The position numbers and the translations under genes were made by a program. Below the pieces are notes generated by a model. That model did not search any database, was not told where the DNA came from, and saw only the letters and a list, made by a program, of their open reading frames with translations. From the NCBI GenBank assembly GCA_964405455.1, contig CAYOOA010000034.1, forward strand, positions 1 through 23,757: 23,757 bases of DNA, written 5' to 3'. Position 1 is the first letter of the stretch, and each line of letters begins with the position of its first letter. The stretch comes from CALESS01 sp964405455. GTDB lineage: Bacteria; Chloroflexota; Anaerolineae; Anaerolineales; Anaerolineaceae. Shown here in pieces: positions 8,012 through 15,572 of this stretch.

Positions 8012-9219
8012 ATCACCCCGCTGCTGGCAAACGCATCCTGCTGGGTGTAACCGGCTCCATCGCCGCCTATAAAGCGGCTGATATTGCCTCAAAATTGACC
8101 CAGGCCGGCGCCCTGGTGGATGTCATCCTGACCGAAAGTGCCTGTAAATTCATCTCTCCCCTCACCTTCCAATCCGTCACCGGGCGCAAGGCCTACGTGG
8201 ATGCCGATTTGTGGGGCGGCGAAGGCCACGTGACGCACGTCGGCCTGGGCCATAACGCTGACCTGATGATCATTGCACCGGTCACCGCCTCCACGCTCTC
8301 CAAACTGGCCCACGGTTCCGGAGATAATCTGCTTTCTCTTACCGCCCTGGTGATCACCTGTCCGCTGATCCTGGCCCCGGCCATGGATGCCGGCATGTAC
8401 AGCCATCCAGCCACCCAGGCCAGCGTCGAAATCCTGCGCCAGCGTGGGGCAACTTTCATCGGCCCGGCAGCCGGCCACCTGGCCAGCGGCCTGGTCGGTC
8501 TGGGCCGACTGGTGGAACCGGCGGATATCATCGGCGCGGCACGGTTGGCCCTCAGCCGCGGTGGACCGCTGGCTGGCAAACAACTGCTGGTCACCGCCGG
8601 GGGCACCCAGGAACCGATTGATCCCGTCCGCGCGATCACCAACCGCTCCTCCGGCCGGCAGGGCTATGCGATCGCCCAGGCCGGTTTGGATGCCGGGGCG
8701 GATGTGACCCTCATCACCGCCCCGACTGCACTCAAACCCCCGGTCGGCGCCCAGGTCGTGCCAGTCCAGACCGCTGCCGAGATGCTGAACGCAGTCCTGG
8801 AGCACTCCCGCACAGCCGATGCCCTGGTGATGGCAGCCGCCGTGGCGGATTTCCACCCGGCTGCGACCAACGCCCAGAAAATCAAGAAGAGCAGCGGTTT
8901 CAACACGATCCCGCTGGAACCCACTGTAGATATCCTGGCAACCCTGTCAGCCGAACGGATCAAAACCGGTATGCCCCGTCGCGTGATTGGTTTTGCAGCC
9001 GAAAGCCAGGATCTGCTGCAAAATGCTGCAGCCAAGCTCAAGGCCAAGAACCTGGACCTGATCGTCGCCAATGACATTTCCGCACCGGATGCCGGGTTTG
9101 AAGCAACCACCAACCGGGTCATCCTGCTCTACCCGGACGGCCGCCAGGAGTCCCTGCCGCTGCAAGGCAAGGATGAAGTCGCCGCTCATTTAATTCAAAT
9201 TGTGATAGACTGGTTGTAA
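8008..9219 (+). CDS. coaBC: bifunctional phosphopantothenoylcysteine decarboxylase / phosphopantothenate-cysteine ligase
   Basis: Catalyses CTP-dependent joining of cysteine to 4'-phosphopantothenate (CoaB half) and FMN-dependent decarboxylation (CoaC half). The start at 8008 overlaps the coaX stop as ATGA; a longer start at 7990 would bury the FMN motif further in. CoaC spans about residues 8-180: GVTGSIAAYKAADIAS, and active-site His77 in THVGLGHNADL. CoaB follows with VTAGGTQEPIDPVRAITNRSSG, AVADFHPA and the KIKK lysines. Two positions that align with E. coli Dfp Asn125 and Cys158 are changed: the PxMN motif reads PAMDAGM (Asp127), and the flexible-flap Cys is Ser160 (GHLASGLVGLGR). His77 is kept, so decarboxylation is still likely. 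Confidence 0.94.
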   Translation: MNHPAAGKRILLGVTGSIAAYKAADIASKLTQAGALVDVILTESACKFISPLTFQSVTGRKAYVDADLWGGEGHVTHVGLGHNADLMIIAPVTASTLSKLAHGSGDNLLSLTALVITCPLILAPAMDAGMYSHPATQASVEILRQRGATFIGPAAGHLASGLVGLGRLVEPADIIGAARLALSRGGPLAGKQLLVTAGGTQEPIDPVRAITNRSSGRQGYAIAQAGLDAGADVTLITAPTALKPPVGAQVVPVQTAAEMLNAVLEHSRTADALVMAAAVADFHPAATNAQKIKKSSGFNTIPLEPTVDILATLSAERIKTGMPRRVIGFAAESQDLLQNAAAKLKAKNLDLIVANDISAPDAGFEATTNRVILLYPDGRQESLPLQGKDEVAAHLIQIVIDWL

Positions 9220-9225
9220 TCACCC

Positions 9226-9951
9226 ATGCGCATCCTCATCCTTTCTGATATTCACGCCAATCTGACCGCCCTCCAGGCTGTCCTGGAAGATGCCGGCAGC
9301 TTTGACGCGGTCTGGTGCCTGGGTGATCTGACCGGTTACGGCCCGGATCCCAACGAAGTTGTCAGCCAGGTTCGCAAACTACCTGGCCTGGTTTGCCTGA
9401 TGGGCAACCATGATGCCGCGGTCACCGGCCAGATTGATCTGGCCAGTTTTAACAAGGAAGCCCGCCAGGCGGCCCAGTGGACCAGCAAGGCATTAAGCAC
9501 GGAGAACATGGATTTTCTGGAAAACCTGCCGGAAAAACAGGAAATCAACGGCATCACTTTGGCCCACGGCAGCCCGCGCAATCCAATCTGGGAATATCTT
9601 TTGGATACCTATACCGCTGCGGTGAATTTCACCGCATTTGAAACGGATTATGCCTTTGTCGGCCATACACACATACCGCTCTGCTATATCATGAACGGAA
9701 AAGACCGTCTGGAATGGCGCCTGCTCTCCGCGATGGATCAGCTGGAGCTGGGCAGCCGGGGTATCCTCAACCCAGGCTCAGTCGGCCAGCCCCGTGATCA
9801 CGATCACCGGGCAGCTTATGCCATTTATCAACCCGAAATATCTTTGTGGACATCGCACCGGGTGGATTATAACTTTACTGGTGTTCAGGAACGCATCCGC
9901 AGCCATGGGCTTCCCAAGCGCCACGCCCAGCGCCTGGCCGAAGGTTGGTAA
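9226..9951 (+). CDS. YfcE/MJ0936-like metallophosphoesterase
   Basis: A 241-residue calcineurin-like phosphoesterase. The dinuclear metal site motifs are all visible: SDIHAN at residues 7-12, GDLTGYGPD, MGNHDA, AHGSPRNP and GHTHIP, followed by NPGSVGQPRDHDHRAAYA, typical of the YfcE/MJ0936 subgroup that hydrolyses phosphodiesters in vitro. The physiological substrate is unknown. It begins six bases after coaBC without a convincing ribosome binding site, so it is probably read from the same message. Its position after the CoA genes suggests, but does not show, a nucleotide or cofactor housekeeping role. Confidence 0.88.
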   Translation: MRILILSDIHANLTALQAVLEDAGSFDAVWCLGDLTGYGPDPNEVVSQVRKLPGLVCLMGNHDAAVTGQIDLASFNKEARQAAQWTSKALSTENMDFLENLPEKQEINGITLAHGSPRNPIWEYLLDTYTAAVNFTAFETDYAFVGHTHIPLCYIMNGKDRLEWRLLSAMDQLELGSRGILNPGSVGQPRDHDHRAAYAIYQPEISLWTSHRVDYNFTGVQERIRSHGLPKRHAQRLAEGW

Positions 9952-10055
9952 CCCCCCAAGCCTGAGCTCTCCTTGGTTATAAGCACTGCCAGGGCAATGC
10001 AATTTACCGGAACTTTCCGGTCACCGGTGCGTCTATAGTGTGGAGGAAAAAAGCC

Positions 10056-10994
10056 ATGAAACGCCTGATCATTGTTCTCGCCCTGTTCGTATTCGTCTTA
10101 AGTTCCTGCGCGGCCGCAAAATCAACCGAATCAGCCGGCGCACCGTCGACGGCTCCAGAGGCGCCGCGCGAGGCCGCTTCATCCGGCGCCAGTTATGACG
10201 CTGTGACCTCAAACGTTTCCAAGCCTGGCAGTGCCGGTCAGCGTATCGTCATCAAGAACGCCAATCTCTCCCTGGTCGTGGTGGACCCGGCGGATGTGAT
10301 GAACAAGATCACCGGACTGACGGAAGGGCTGGGGGGGTTTGTGGTTGAATCCAACCTGTATAAAACCACCACCTCCCAGGGCTTGGAAGTCCCGGCAGCC
10401 TACTTGACCATTCGCGTCCCGGCGGAGCAGCTCGACAGCGTCCTCACCCAGATCAAGAGTTGGGTGGAAGATCCCAAGACCGACATCCTTTCGGAGACGG
10501 TCAGCGGCCAGGATGTGACCTCCGAATACACCGACCTGCAATCCCGTTTAAAGAACCTGGAAGCCGCTGAGAAGCAGCTCTCCAGCATCATGGACAGCGC
10601 CACCAAGATTGAAGACGTGATGACCGTCTACAACCAACTAACCTCGGTGCGCTCGGACATCGAGGTACTGAAAGGTCAGATCAAGTACTACGATGAGTCC
10701 GCCCGCCTGTCGGCCATCACCATCAACCTGACGGCCAAGGCTTCCATCCAGCCAGTGGAGATCGGCGGTTGGAAACCCGTCGGTATCGCCCGCGACGCCG
10801 TCCAGGCCTTGATTGACGGCCTGAAGGTAATTGGGACGGTCCTGATCTGGGGTATCATCTTTGTCCTGCCAATTGGCCTGATCATCGGCATCCCGATCTG
10901 GCTGATCACTCGTGCCGTCCGCAAAAATAAGGCCAAACACCCGGAAAAAACGGATAAAATCGGTCCCCAGGGTCCGCTGCCGGATATCAAGTAA
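10056..10994 (+). CDS. DUF4349 lipoprotein with C-terminal membrane anchor
   Basis: About 312 residues. The start at 10056 is preferred over 10038 because GGAGG (10042-10046) sits before it and the protein then begins with a textbook lipoprotein signal, MKRLIIVLALFVFVLSSC, with lipobox LSSC (Cys18). A low-complexity Ala/Ser/Pro linker follows, then the DUF4349 region (RIVIKNANLSLVV; later LQSRLKNLEAAEKQLSSIM, likely coiled coil). Near the C-terminus is a membrane helix (IWGIIFVLPIGLIIGIPIWL) and a Lys-rich cytosolic tail. The protein would therefore be held at both ends, with the DUF4349 domain outside the cytoplasm. The function of DUF4349 is not known. It is followed by a long hairpin, so it is probably monocistronic. 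Confidence 0.88.
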   Translation: MKRLIIVLALFVFVLSSCAAAKSTESAGAPSTAPEAPREAASSGASYDAVTSNVSKPGSAGQRIVIKNANLSLVVVDPADVMNKITGLTEGLGGFVVESNLYKTTTSQGLEVPAAYLTIRVPAEQLDSVLTQIKSWVEDPKTDILSETVSGQDVTSEYTDLQSRLKNLEAAEKQLSSIMDSATKIEDVMTVYNQLTSVRSDIEVLKGQIKYYDESARLSAITINLTAKASIQPVEIGGWKPVGIARDAVQALIDGLKVIGTVLIWGIIFVLPIGLIIGIPIWLITRAVRKNKAKHPEKTDKIGPQGPLPDIK

Positions 10995-11013
10995 CACATA
11001 ATTCTCACACCCA

Positions 11014-11051
11014 TAACAAAGCGAATGGTCTTACCGCCATTCGCTTTGTTA
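11014..11051 (+). terminator. 15-bp hairpin after the DUF4349 gene
   Basis: TAACAAAGCGAATGG (11014-11028) pairs perfectly with CCATTCGCTTTGTTA (11037-11051) around an eight-base loop. There is no long T run, but the 3' arm is T-rich and is followed by TTC. It separates the lipoprotein gene from the next promoter and is likely a terminator. Confidence 0.65.
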
Positions 11052-11065
11052 TTCACATCCGCAGA

Positions 11066-11080
11066 TATAATTAACCATCA
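11066..11080 (+). promoter_or_regulatory. -10 element placing transcription start at the GT87 start codon
   Basis: A perfect TATAAT (11066-11071) is followed by eight bases and then the ATG at 11080. No ribosome binding site fits between them, so the message is probably leaderless. No good -35 is visible; the region overlaps the 3' arm of the preceding hairpin. Confidence 0.5.
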
Positions 11081-12279
11081 TGTCACCCATTTTTCGCCGC
11101 TTGATCCTGCTGCTGCTTTTCCTTCTCAGCCTGGCGATTCTTTCGTTTGCCATTCACAGCCTGACGGAGGGCAACACACTGGGGGGTGACTACCTGATCT
11201 TCCACCTGGCTGGAAATGCCGCCCTGGAGGGTAAAAATCCATACTCGGATGCAGTTGCCCAACAAGTCCAACTCCAGTTCCACAAACAATTGGCCGGGCC
11301 GCTGGATGACCAGGTCGGTTTTGCCTATCCGCCTTTTGCCCTTTTTATTCTTTTACCGCTCCTGAAGCTCCCCTTCGCCTGGGCCAGCGCCGTCTGGATG
11401 GCTTTCCTCATTCTTGCCGTCTTCTTTCTGCTCTTTTCTGCCTATCCCAAAAGCCCTGGATGGGTGGTACTTTCCCTTTTCTTCCTGTATCCGTTTGATT
11501 TCGGGATTATCCTCGGAAATTTCAATGTCCTGATCACCGCCGTCCTGGTCTGGCTGTATGCCCGCATGACCACTGCAGAACGCAATCGACCTTCTCTCCA
11601 GTTTCTCGGTGGTGTTATGCTAGCCTGGACGATGATCAAACCCCAGTTCAGCTGGCTGTTCGCCGTTTTTCTTCTCCTGGCTGCCCTTAGGCGCAGGGAA
11701 TGGTCTTTCCTCATCAGCTTTTCAATCAGCCTGGTAGCACTTTTCGCTGGTTCATTCTTACTGGTTCCAAATTGGCCTGGCCTTTGGCTGGAACGCTTGC
11801 AGAAATATTCCATCTACAACCAAACCTGGCTGGATATCATTTTCTTCTTACGTCAATTTCTGTCACCGTCCGTTGCCCAGGCCACCGGAATCTTTCTTCT
11901 TGGTATGCTGGTTCTTTTAGGAATCTGGCTTTACCGCCGGTGGCAGCAGGACAAGTTGCCATCCATCCTCCTGTGGGCCTGGTGCGGACTGGCAGTCTTC
12001 CTGGCCCATCCACGCGGGAAGTCCTACGAGCACCTGGTCTTCCTCATCCCGCTCCTGACCTGGCTGCTGGGACGACCTTCCCGCAAGCTACTCCCCCCGC
12101 TGATCTTCTGGGGCGGGTCCATCCTGCTCTCCTGGGCCTGTTTTGCTTTACAAAGGATCCCTTACATTCCCCCGGCTGTGGCGGAAGCCCCTTTGTTCAT
12201 CCTTCCGCTCTGGATGATCTGGCTACTGCGCGCCCCTCAATTGGAATTCTCCGCAGCCTCTTCAAAAAATCCGGTATAA
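11080..12279 (+). CDS. GT87-like (DUF2029) polytopic membrane glycosyltransferase
   Basis: A 399-residue, very hydrophobic protein with roughly nine to eleven membrane segments. Early in the protein GGDYLIFHLAGNAALEGKNPY matches the family signature GDYxxFYxAGxxxxxGxxPY found in GT87 (polyprenol-phosphate-mannose-dependent mannosyltransferase) proteins, and the conserved AYPPF follows about 45 residues later. Family members transfer sugars from polyprenyl-phosphate donors to lipids or glycans outside the cytoplasm; the donor and acceptor here are unknown. It has its own -10 element immediately before the start codon. The mazG-like promoter lies inside its 3' end. Confidence 0.82.
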   Translation: MSPIFRRLILLLLFLLSLAILSFAIHSLTEGNTLGGDYLIFHLAGNAALEGKNPYSDAVAQQVQLQFHKQLAGPLDDQVGFAYPPFALFILLPLLKLPFAWASAVWMAFLILAVFFLLFSAYPKSPGWVVLSLFFLYPFDFGIILGNFNVLITAVLVWLYARMTTAERNRPSLQFLGGVMLAWTMIKPQFSWLFAVFLLLAALRRREWSFLISFSISLVALFAGSFLLVPNWPGLWLERLQKYSIYNQTWLDIIFFLRQFLSPSVAQATGIFLLGMLVLLGIWLYRRWQQDKLPSILLWAWCGLAVFLAHPRGKSYEHLVFLIPLLTWLLGRPSRKLLPPLIFWGGSILLSWACFALQRIPYIPPAVAEAPLFILPLWMIWLLRAPQLEFSAASSKNPV

Positions 12280-12289
12280 TACCTCTTTA
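12275..12289 (+). promoter_or_regulatory. -10 element placing transcription start at the mazG-like start codon
   Basis: TATAAT (12275-12280) is followed by exactly eight bases and the ATG at 12289, the same arrangement as the GT87 gene. No ribosome binding site precedes the ATG, again pointing to a leaderless transcript. The -10 overlaps the stop of the GT87 gene; no clear -35 is seen. Confidence 0.5.
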
Positions 12290-12609
12290 TGGATCTGCAG
12301 GAACTGACCCGGCTGATGGATGAATTTGTGGCTGCCAAGGGCTGGTACAAGCCTGATAGTCCGCGGCCCCAAACCCCGCGCAACATTGCCATCTCCCTTT
12401 CGCTGGAAGCAGCCGAAATCCTGGAGCACTTCCAGTGGCGGGATGACACAAGTGATCCACAAGCCCTGGCTGGAGAACTGGCAGATGTGGCGCTGTACTT
12501 GATCCAACTGGCCCATGTCAGCGGAATTGACCTCGAAGAGGTCATCCTTGCCAAGCTCTCGGCCAACTACCAGCGGACATGGGACGAGCCCGAAGATCCA
12601 CCAAACTAA
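12289..12609 (+). CDS. MazG-like nucleotide pyrophosphohydrolase
   Basis: A 106-residue all-alpha NTP pyrophosphatase, the size of the compact MazG-like/iMazG (dCTPase-type) enzymes. The metal-binding signature is split as usual: EAAEILEHFQW supplies the ExxE half and GELADVALYLIQL the ExxD half. Such enzymes hydrolyse non-canonical or excess (d)NTPs to monophosphate and pyrophosphate. It is followed after 19 bases by a LOG-family gene whose relatives act on nucleoside monophosphates, so the two may work in sequence on unwanted nucleotides; this is inference from position. Confidence 0.85.
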   Translation: MDLQELTRLMDEFVAAKGWYKPDSPRPQTPRNIAISLSLEAAEILEHFQWRDDTSDPQALAGELADVALYLIQLAHVSGIDLEEVILAKLSANYQRTWDEPEDPPN

Positions 12610-12628
12610 GTGAACAGGAACGCCATGA

Positions 12629-13162
12629 ATGAAAGTTACGGTTTTCGGCAGTGCCCAACCCCGGCCGGGCGACCCGGCCTATGAAGAAGCCCTTTGCCTG
12701 GGTCGCCTGTTAGCTAAGGAGGGCCACACCGTCCTGACGGGCGGTTACATGGGCACCATGGAGGCAGTCTCGCGCGGCGCTGTGGAGGCCGGCGGGCATG
12801 CCATTGGTGTCACCTGCCGGGAAATTGAATCCTGGCGGAAAACGGGAGCCAATCCCTGGGTGCGTGAAGAATGGCACACTCAGACCTTGACGGAACGGAT
12901 CGATCGCATGATCGAAGGCTGCGATGCCGCCTTTGCCCTGAACGGCGGCCCGGGCACGCTGACCGAGGTTTCGCTGATGTGGAACCGCATGACCATCCAT
13001 GCCACCCGGCAGCGCCCGCTGGTGCTGATCGGCCCGCGCTGGCAGCAGGCATTCAATGGCATGTTCTCGGCGCTCGATTCGTTCATTGCTTTGCAGGATC
13101 GCAGCTTGCTTTCCTTCGCAGTCGATGTTGAAAGCGCCGTCCGTATGCTCCCGCAACCGTAA
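12629..13162 (+). CDS. LOG/TIGR00725-family nucleotide-binding Rossmann protein
   Basis: A 177-residue protein starting directly with a Rossmann strand (MKVTVFGSAQPRPGDPAYEE). The family signature PGGxGTxxE appears as NGGPGTLTE, with GGYMGTMEAVSRGAVEAGG upstream forming the phosphate-binding turn. Characterised LOG proteins release the base from nucleoside 5'-monophosphates, for example in cytokinin activation; bacterial homologues outside plant associates are mostly uncharacterised. The start at 12629 is chosen over the out-of-frame ATG at 12625; AGGA (12616-12619) is nine bases upstream. It is probably in one transcript with the mazG-like gene. Confidence 0.83.
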   Translation: MKVTVFGSAQPRPGDPAYEEALCLGRLLAKEGHTVLTGGYMGTMEAVSRGAVEAGGHAIGVTCREIESWRKTGANPWVREEWHTQTLTERIDRMIEGCDAAFALNGGPGTLTEVSLMWNRMTIHATRQRPLVLIGPRWQQAFNGMFSALDSFIALQDRSLLSFAVDVESAVRMLPQP

Positions 13163-13194
13163 CCATCATTCATAGATAAAGAGAGAAGAAGAAA

Positions 13195-14628
13195 ATGGCT
13201 GACGAAAAACTACCCACCCGGGCAGAGAATTATTCCGAATGGTACAACCAGGTTGTCCTGCGCTCGGAAATGGCAGATTACGCCCCCGTGCGCGGCTGCA
13301 TGATCATCCGGCCTTACGGCTGGGCTTTATGGGAAAACATCCAGCAAGCCCTGGATAAACGGTTCAAAGCCACCGGGCATGTCAATGCTGCTTTCCCGCT
13401 GTTCATCCCCATGTCCTTCATGGAACGCGAAGCGCATCACGTAGCCGGCTTCTCCCCTGAACTGGCCGTGGTCACCCACGGCGGCGGTGAAGAGTTGGAA
13501 GAACCCCTGGCGGTCCGCCCAACCTCGGAAACGATCATCGGCTATTCCTTTGCCAAGTGGATCCATTCCTATCGCGACCTGCCCCTGCTGGTCAATCAAT
13601 GGGCCAACGTTGTGCGCTGGGAGATGCGCACCCGCCTGTTCCTGCGCACCCTGGAGTTCTACTGGCAGGAAGGTCACACCGCCCACGCCACCGCGGAAGA
13701 AGCCGAAATCGAAACCCGCCAGATGCTGGAAGTCTATACCCGTTTTGCCTACGACGAAGCAGCCGTTCCGGTCATTCCCGGCCTGAAGAGCCTTTCCGAG
13801 ACCTTTGCCGGCGCTGATCACACCTACTCCATCGAAGCGATGATGGGCGATACCAAGGCCTTGCAGGCAGGTACCTCCCACAACCTGGGGCAGAACTTCG
13901 CCCGCGCCTTTGAGATCCAGTACCTGGATGTCAACAACACCCTGCAATACTGCTGGACGACCTCCTGGGGCCTGTCCACCCGCTTCATCGGGGCCATCAT
14001 CATGACCCACGGCGACGATAACGGCCTGATGCTACCGCCCCGCCTGGCCCCCATCCAGATCGTGATCGTACCCATTGCCCGCAATGACGAGGAACGCTCC
14101 AAGGTCATGGAGGTGGTGGAGCAGTTGAAGAAACGCCTGGTCGATTTCCGCATCAAGGTGGACGACCGGACTGAAATCACCCCCGGCTTCAAGTTCCATG
14201 ATTGGGAGCTGCGCGGCGTACCCCTGCGTATCGAAATTGGTCCGCGCGACGTGGACCAGGGCGTGGTGACCGTGGCCCGGCGGGATATGCCCGGCAAGGC
14301 TGGTAAAGTAACCCTGGCCCTGGAAGGCCTCGAGCAATCCCTCAAGGATTTGCTGGCCATCGTACAGCAGGCCATGCTGGATCGGGCTACGGCTTTCCGT
14401 GATTCCCACATCTTTGAGCCCAAGGATTACGATGATTTTAAGGCCATCATCGAAAATGGTTGGGCTTATTCCTGGTGGTGCGAAGGAGCCGAATGCGAAG
14501 CGCGGATCAAAGAAGATACCAAGGCCACTGCGCGCAACATTCCTTTCGATCAACCTGAAACCCATGGCCGCTGTATCTGCTGCGGCCAACCCGCCAGTCG
14601 GCGGGCGTATTTCGCCAAGGCCTACTAA
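13195..14628 (+). CDS. proS: prolyl-tRNA synthetase, archaeal/eukaryal type
   Basis: Charges tRNA-Pro with proline. The 477-residue length and the absence of the roughly 180-residue editing insertion of the E. coli type identify the short archaeal/eukaryal-style class. Class II motifs are visible: motif 1 around PYGWALWENIQQALDKRF, motif 2 FLRTLEFYWQEGHTAH, and motif 3 in the anticodon-proximal half of the catalytic domain. The anticodon-binding domain follows (IQIVIVPIARNDEERSK). The C-terminal domain has a likely zinc site, CEGAEC and CICC, and ends with the conserved AKAY tyrosine. A purine-rich GAGAGAAGAAG precedes the ATG. A strong terminator lies ten bases after the stop. Confidence 0.95.
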   Translation: MADEKLPTRAENYSEWYNQVVLRSEMADYAPVRGCMIIRPYGWALWENIQQALDKRFKATGHVNAAFPLFIPMSFMEREAHHVAGFSPELAVVTHGGGEELEEPLAVRPTSETIIGYSFAKWIHSYRDLPLLVNQWANVVRWEMRTRLFLRTLEFYWQEGHTAHATAEEAEIETRQMLEVYTRFAYDEAAVPVIPGLKSLSETFAGADHTYSIEAMMGDTKALQAGTSHNLGQNFARAFEIQYLDVNNTLQYCWTTSWGLSTRFIGAIIMTHGDDNGLMLPPRLAPIQIVIVPIARNDEERSKVMEVVEQLKKRLVDFRIKVDDRTEITPGFKFHDWELRGVPLRIEIGPRDVDQGVVTVARRDMPGKAGKVTLALEGLEQSLKDLLAIVQQAMLDRATAFRDSHIFEPKDYDDFKAIIENGWAYSWWCEGAECEARIKEDTKATARNIPFDQPETHGRCICCGQPASRRAYFAKAY

Positions 14629-14636
14629 ACCGTTTC

Positions 14637-14677
14637 CGGGCACGGGGTTGCTTAGGCAACCCCGTGCCCGACTTTTT
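14637..14677 (+). terminator. strong intrinsic terminator after proS
   Basis: A perfect 15-bp stem, CGGGCACGGGGTTGC (14637-14651) with GCAACCCCGTGCCCG (14656-14670), a TTAG loop and then ACTTTTT. It lies so close to the next gene that a GTG start at 14664 for that gene would sit inside the stem. Confidence 0.95.
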
Positions 14678-14681
14678 CCCC

Positions 14682-15518
14682 ATGCCCGCAGTTTCTCTCT
14701 CCAAGCTCAAAACCCAGGTTGACCTCTTGCTGCGCTTGTGGCAGCAGCCGGATGAACTGGTTCAGAACCTGGCCAAAATGCTCGAATATTATTCCGATCA
14801 GCTTTACCAGGCCGCAGAGCAAACCCGCCAAACCCCCTCACTCCCGGCATATCGGGTGCCCGCTGTGATTCTCCGCCAGTTGGAATTGGAGTTGGGCCGG
14901 GCAGCAGCGGCTGACCCACAGCAAGGCCTGGCAGTTGCCGAATCACTCTGGCAGCAAAACTTTTTAGAAATGCGCCAGCTTTCAGCCAGTATCCTGGGGG
15001 CTTTACCCGCGGCCGTATTTCCTGCAGTTATCCGGCGACTATCAAGCTGGAGTTCAACCGACATCCCATCTGATGTTTCGATCAATTTACTGGGACGGGC
15101 ATCCCGTCAGATGCGCCGCCTTGCCTCCAACCAGTGGTTGGAGGTGATCCGCAACTGGCTGCAAAAGTCTGAGCCAGCCCTTCAAATCCTGGGGCTGCAT
15201 GCCCTGGTCTCACTGGTAGAGGATACAGAGTTCACCAATCTTCCGCCAATATTTTCAACCCTCTCCCCCATGATCCAAAATTCCCCGCCTAATCTGGCGG
15301 CCGAACTGCTACCCCTGCTGAATGCCCTGTGCCGCCGCTCCCCAGCCGAAACAACCTACCTGTTTCGTAAAATTGCCGCTACTTCTCCCCGGCCGGAAAC
15401 ATTACGCCTGCTTCGTCGTGCGCTGCCGGCTCTACCCCTTGAAAACCAGCAGAGTTTAAAGCCTGTCCTGCTCGAACCCAAAACCACCCCGGGAGCAGAT
15501 AACCAAACCGTAAGTTGA
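14682..15518 (+). CDS. alpha-helical repeat protein, possibly AlkD/HEAT-like
   Basis: About 278 residues, predicted almost entirely helical from its Leu/Ala/Gln-rich pattern. Segments such as SLWQQNFLEMRQLSASILG and SNQWLEVIRNWLQKSEPALQ, each followed by a second amphipathic helix, resemble the paired helices of HEAT-like solenoids, including the AlkD DNA alkylation repair family. I cannot identify a catalytic residue, so a DNA glycosylase role is not claimed. The ATG at 14682 is used because the alternative GTG at 14664 falls inside the proS terminator stem. There is no good ribosome binding site. No clear promoter is seen between the terminator and the start. Confidence 0.65.
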   Translation: MPAVSLSKLKTQVDLLLRLWQQPDELVQNLAKMLEYYSDQLYQAAEQTRQTPSLPAYRVPAVILRQLELELGRAAAADPQQGLAVAESLWQQNFLEMRQLSASILGALPAAVFPAVIRRLSSWSSTDIPSDVSINLLGRASRQMRRLASNQWLEVIRNWLQKSEPALQILGLHALVSLVEDTEFTNLPPIFSTLSPMIQNSPPNLAAELLPLLNALCRRSPAETTYLFRKIAATSPRPETLRLLRRALPALPLENQQSLKPVLLEPKTTPGADNQTVS

Positions 15519-15551
15519 CATTTGACGGGAGAATCATTAGCATATTAGCAT
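15515..15551 (+). promoter_or_regulatory. overlapping tandem promoters of the GGDEF gene
   Basis: TTGACA (15515-15520) is spaced 17 bases from TAGCAT (15538-15543). A second pair, TTGACG (15522-15527) and TAGCAT (15546-15551), has an 18-base spacer. The two -10 candidates are a tandem duplication of ATTAGCAT (15536-15543, 15544-15551). Either start leaves a short leader with AGGCGGG before the ATG at 15573. Confidence 0.5.
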
Positions 15552-15572
15552 GCAATTTATCCAGGCGGGTTC

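Noticed and set aside
10008..10020. CCGGAACTTTCCGG-type short palindrome before the DUF4349 gene as a terminator
   Set aside because: The stem is short with a two-base loop and no T run; it could be an operator but nothing supports that.
14664..14681. GTG start for the helical repeat protein
   Set aside because: It sits inside the perfect stem of the proS terminator; the ATG at 14682 lies beyond the T run.
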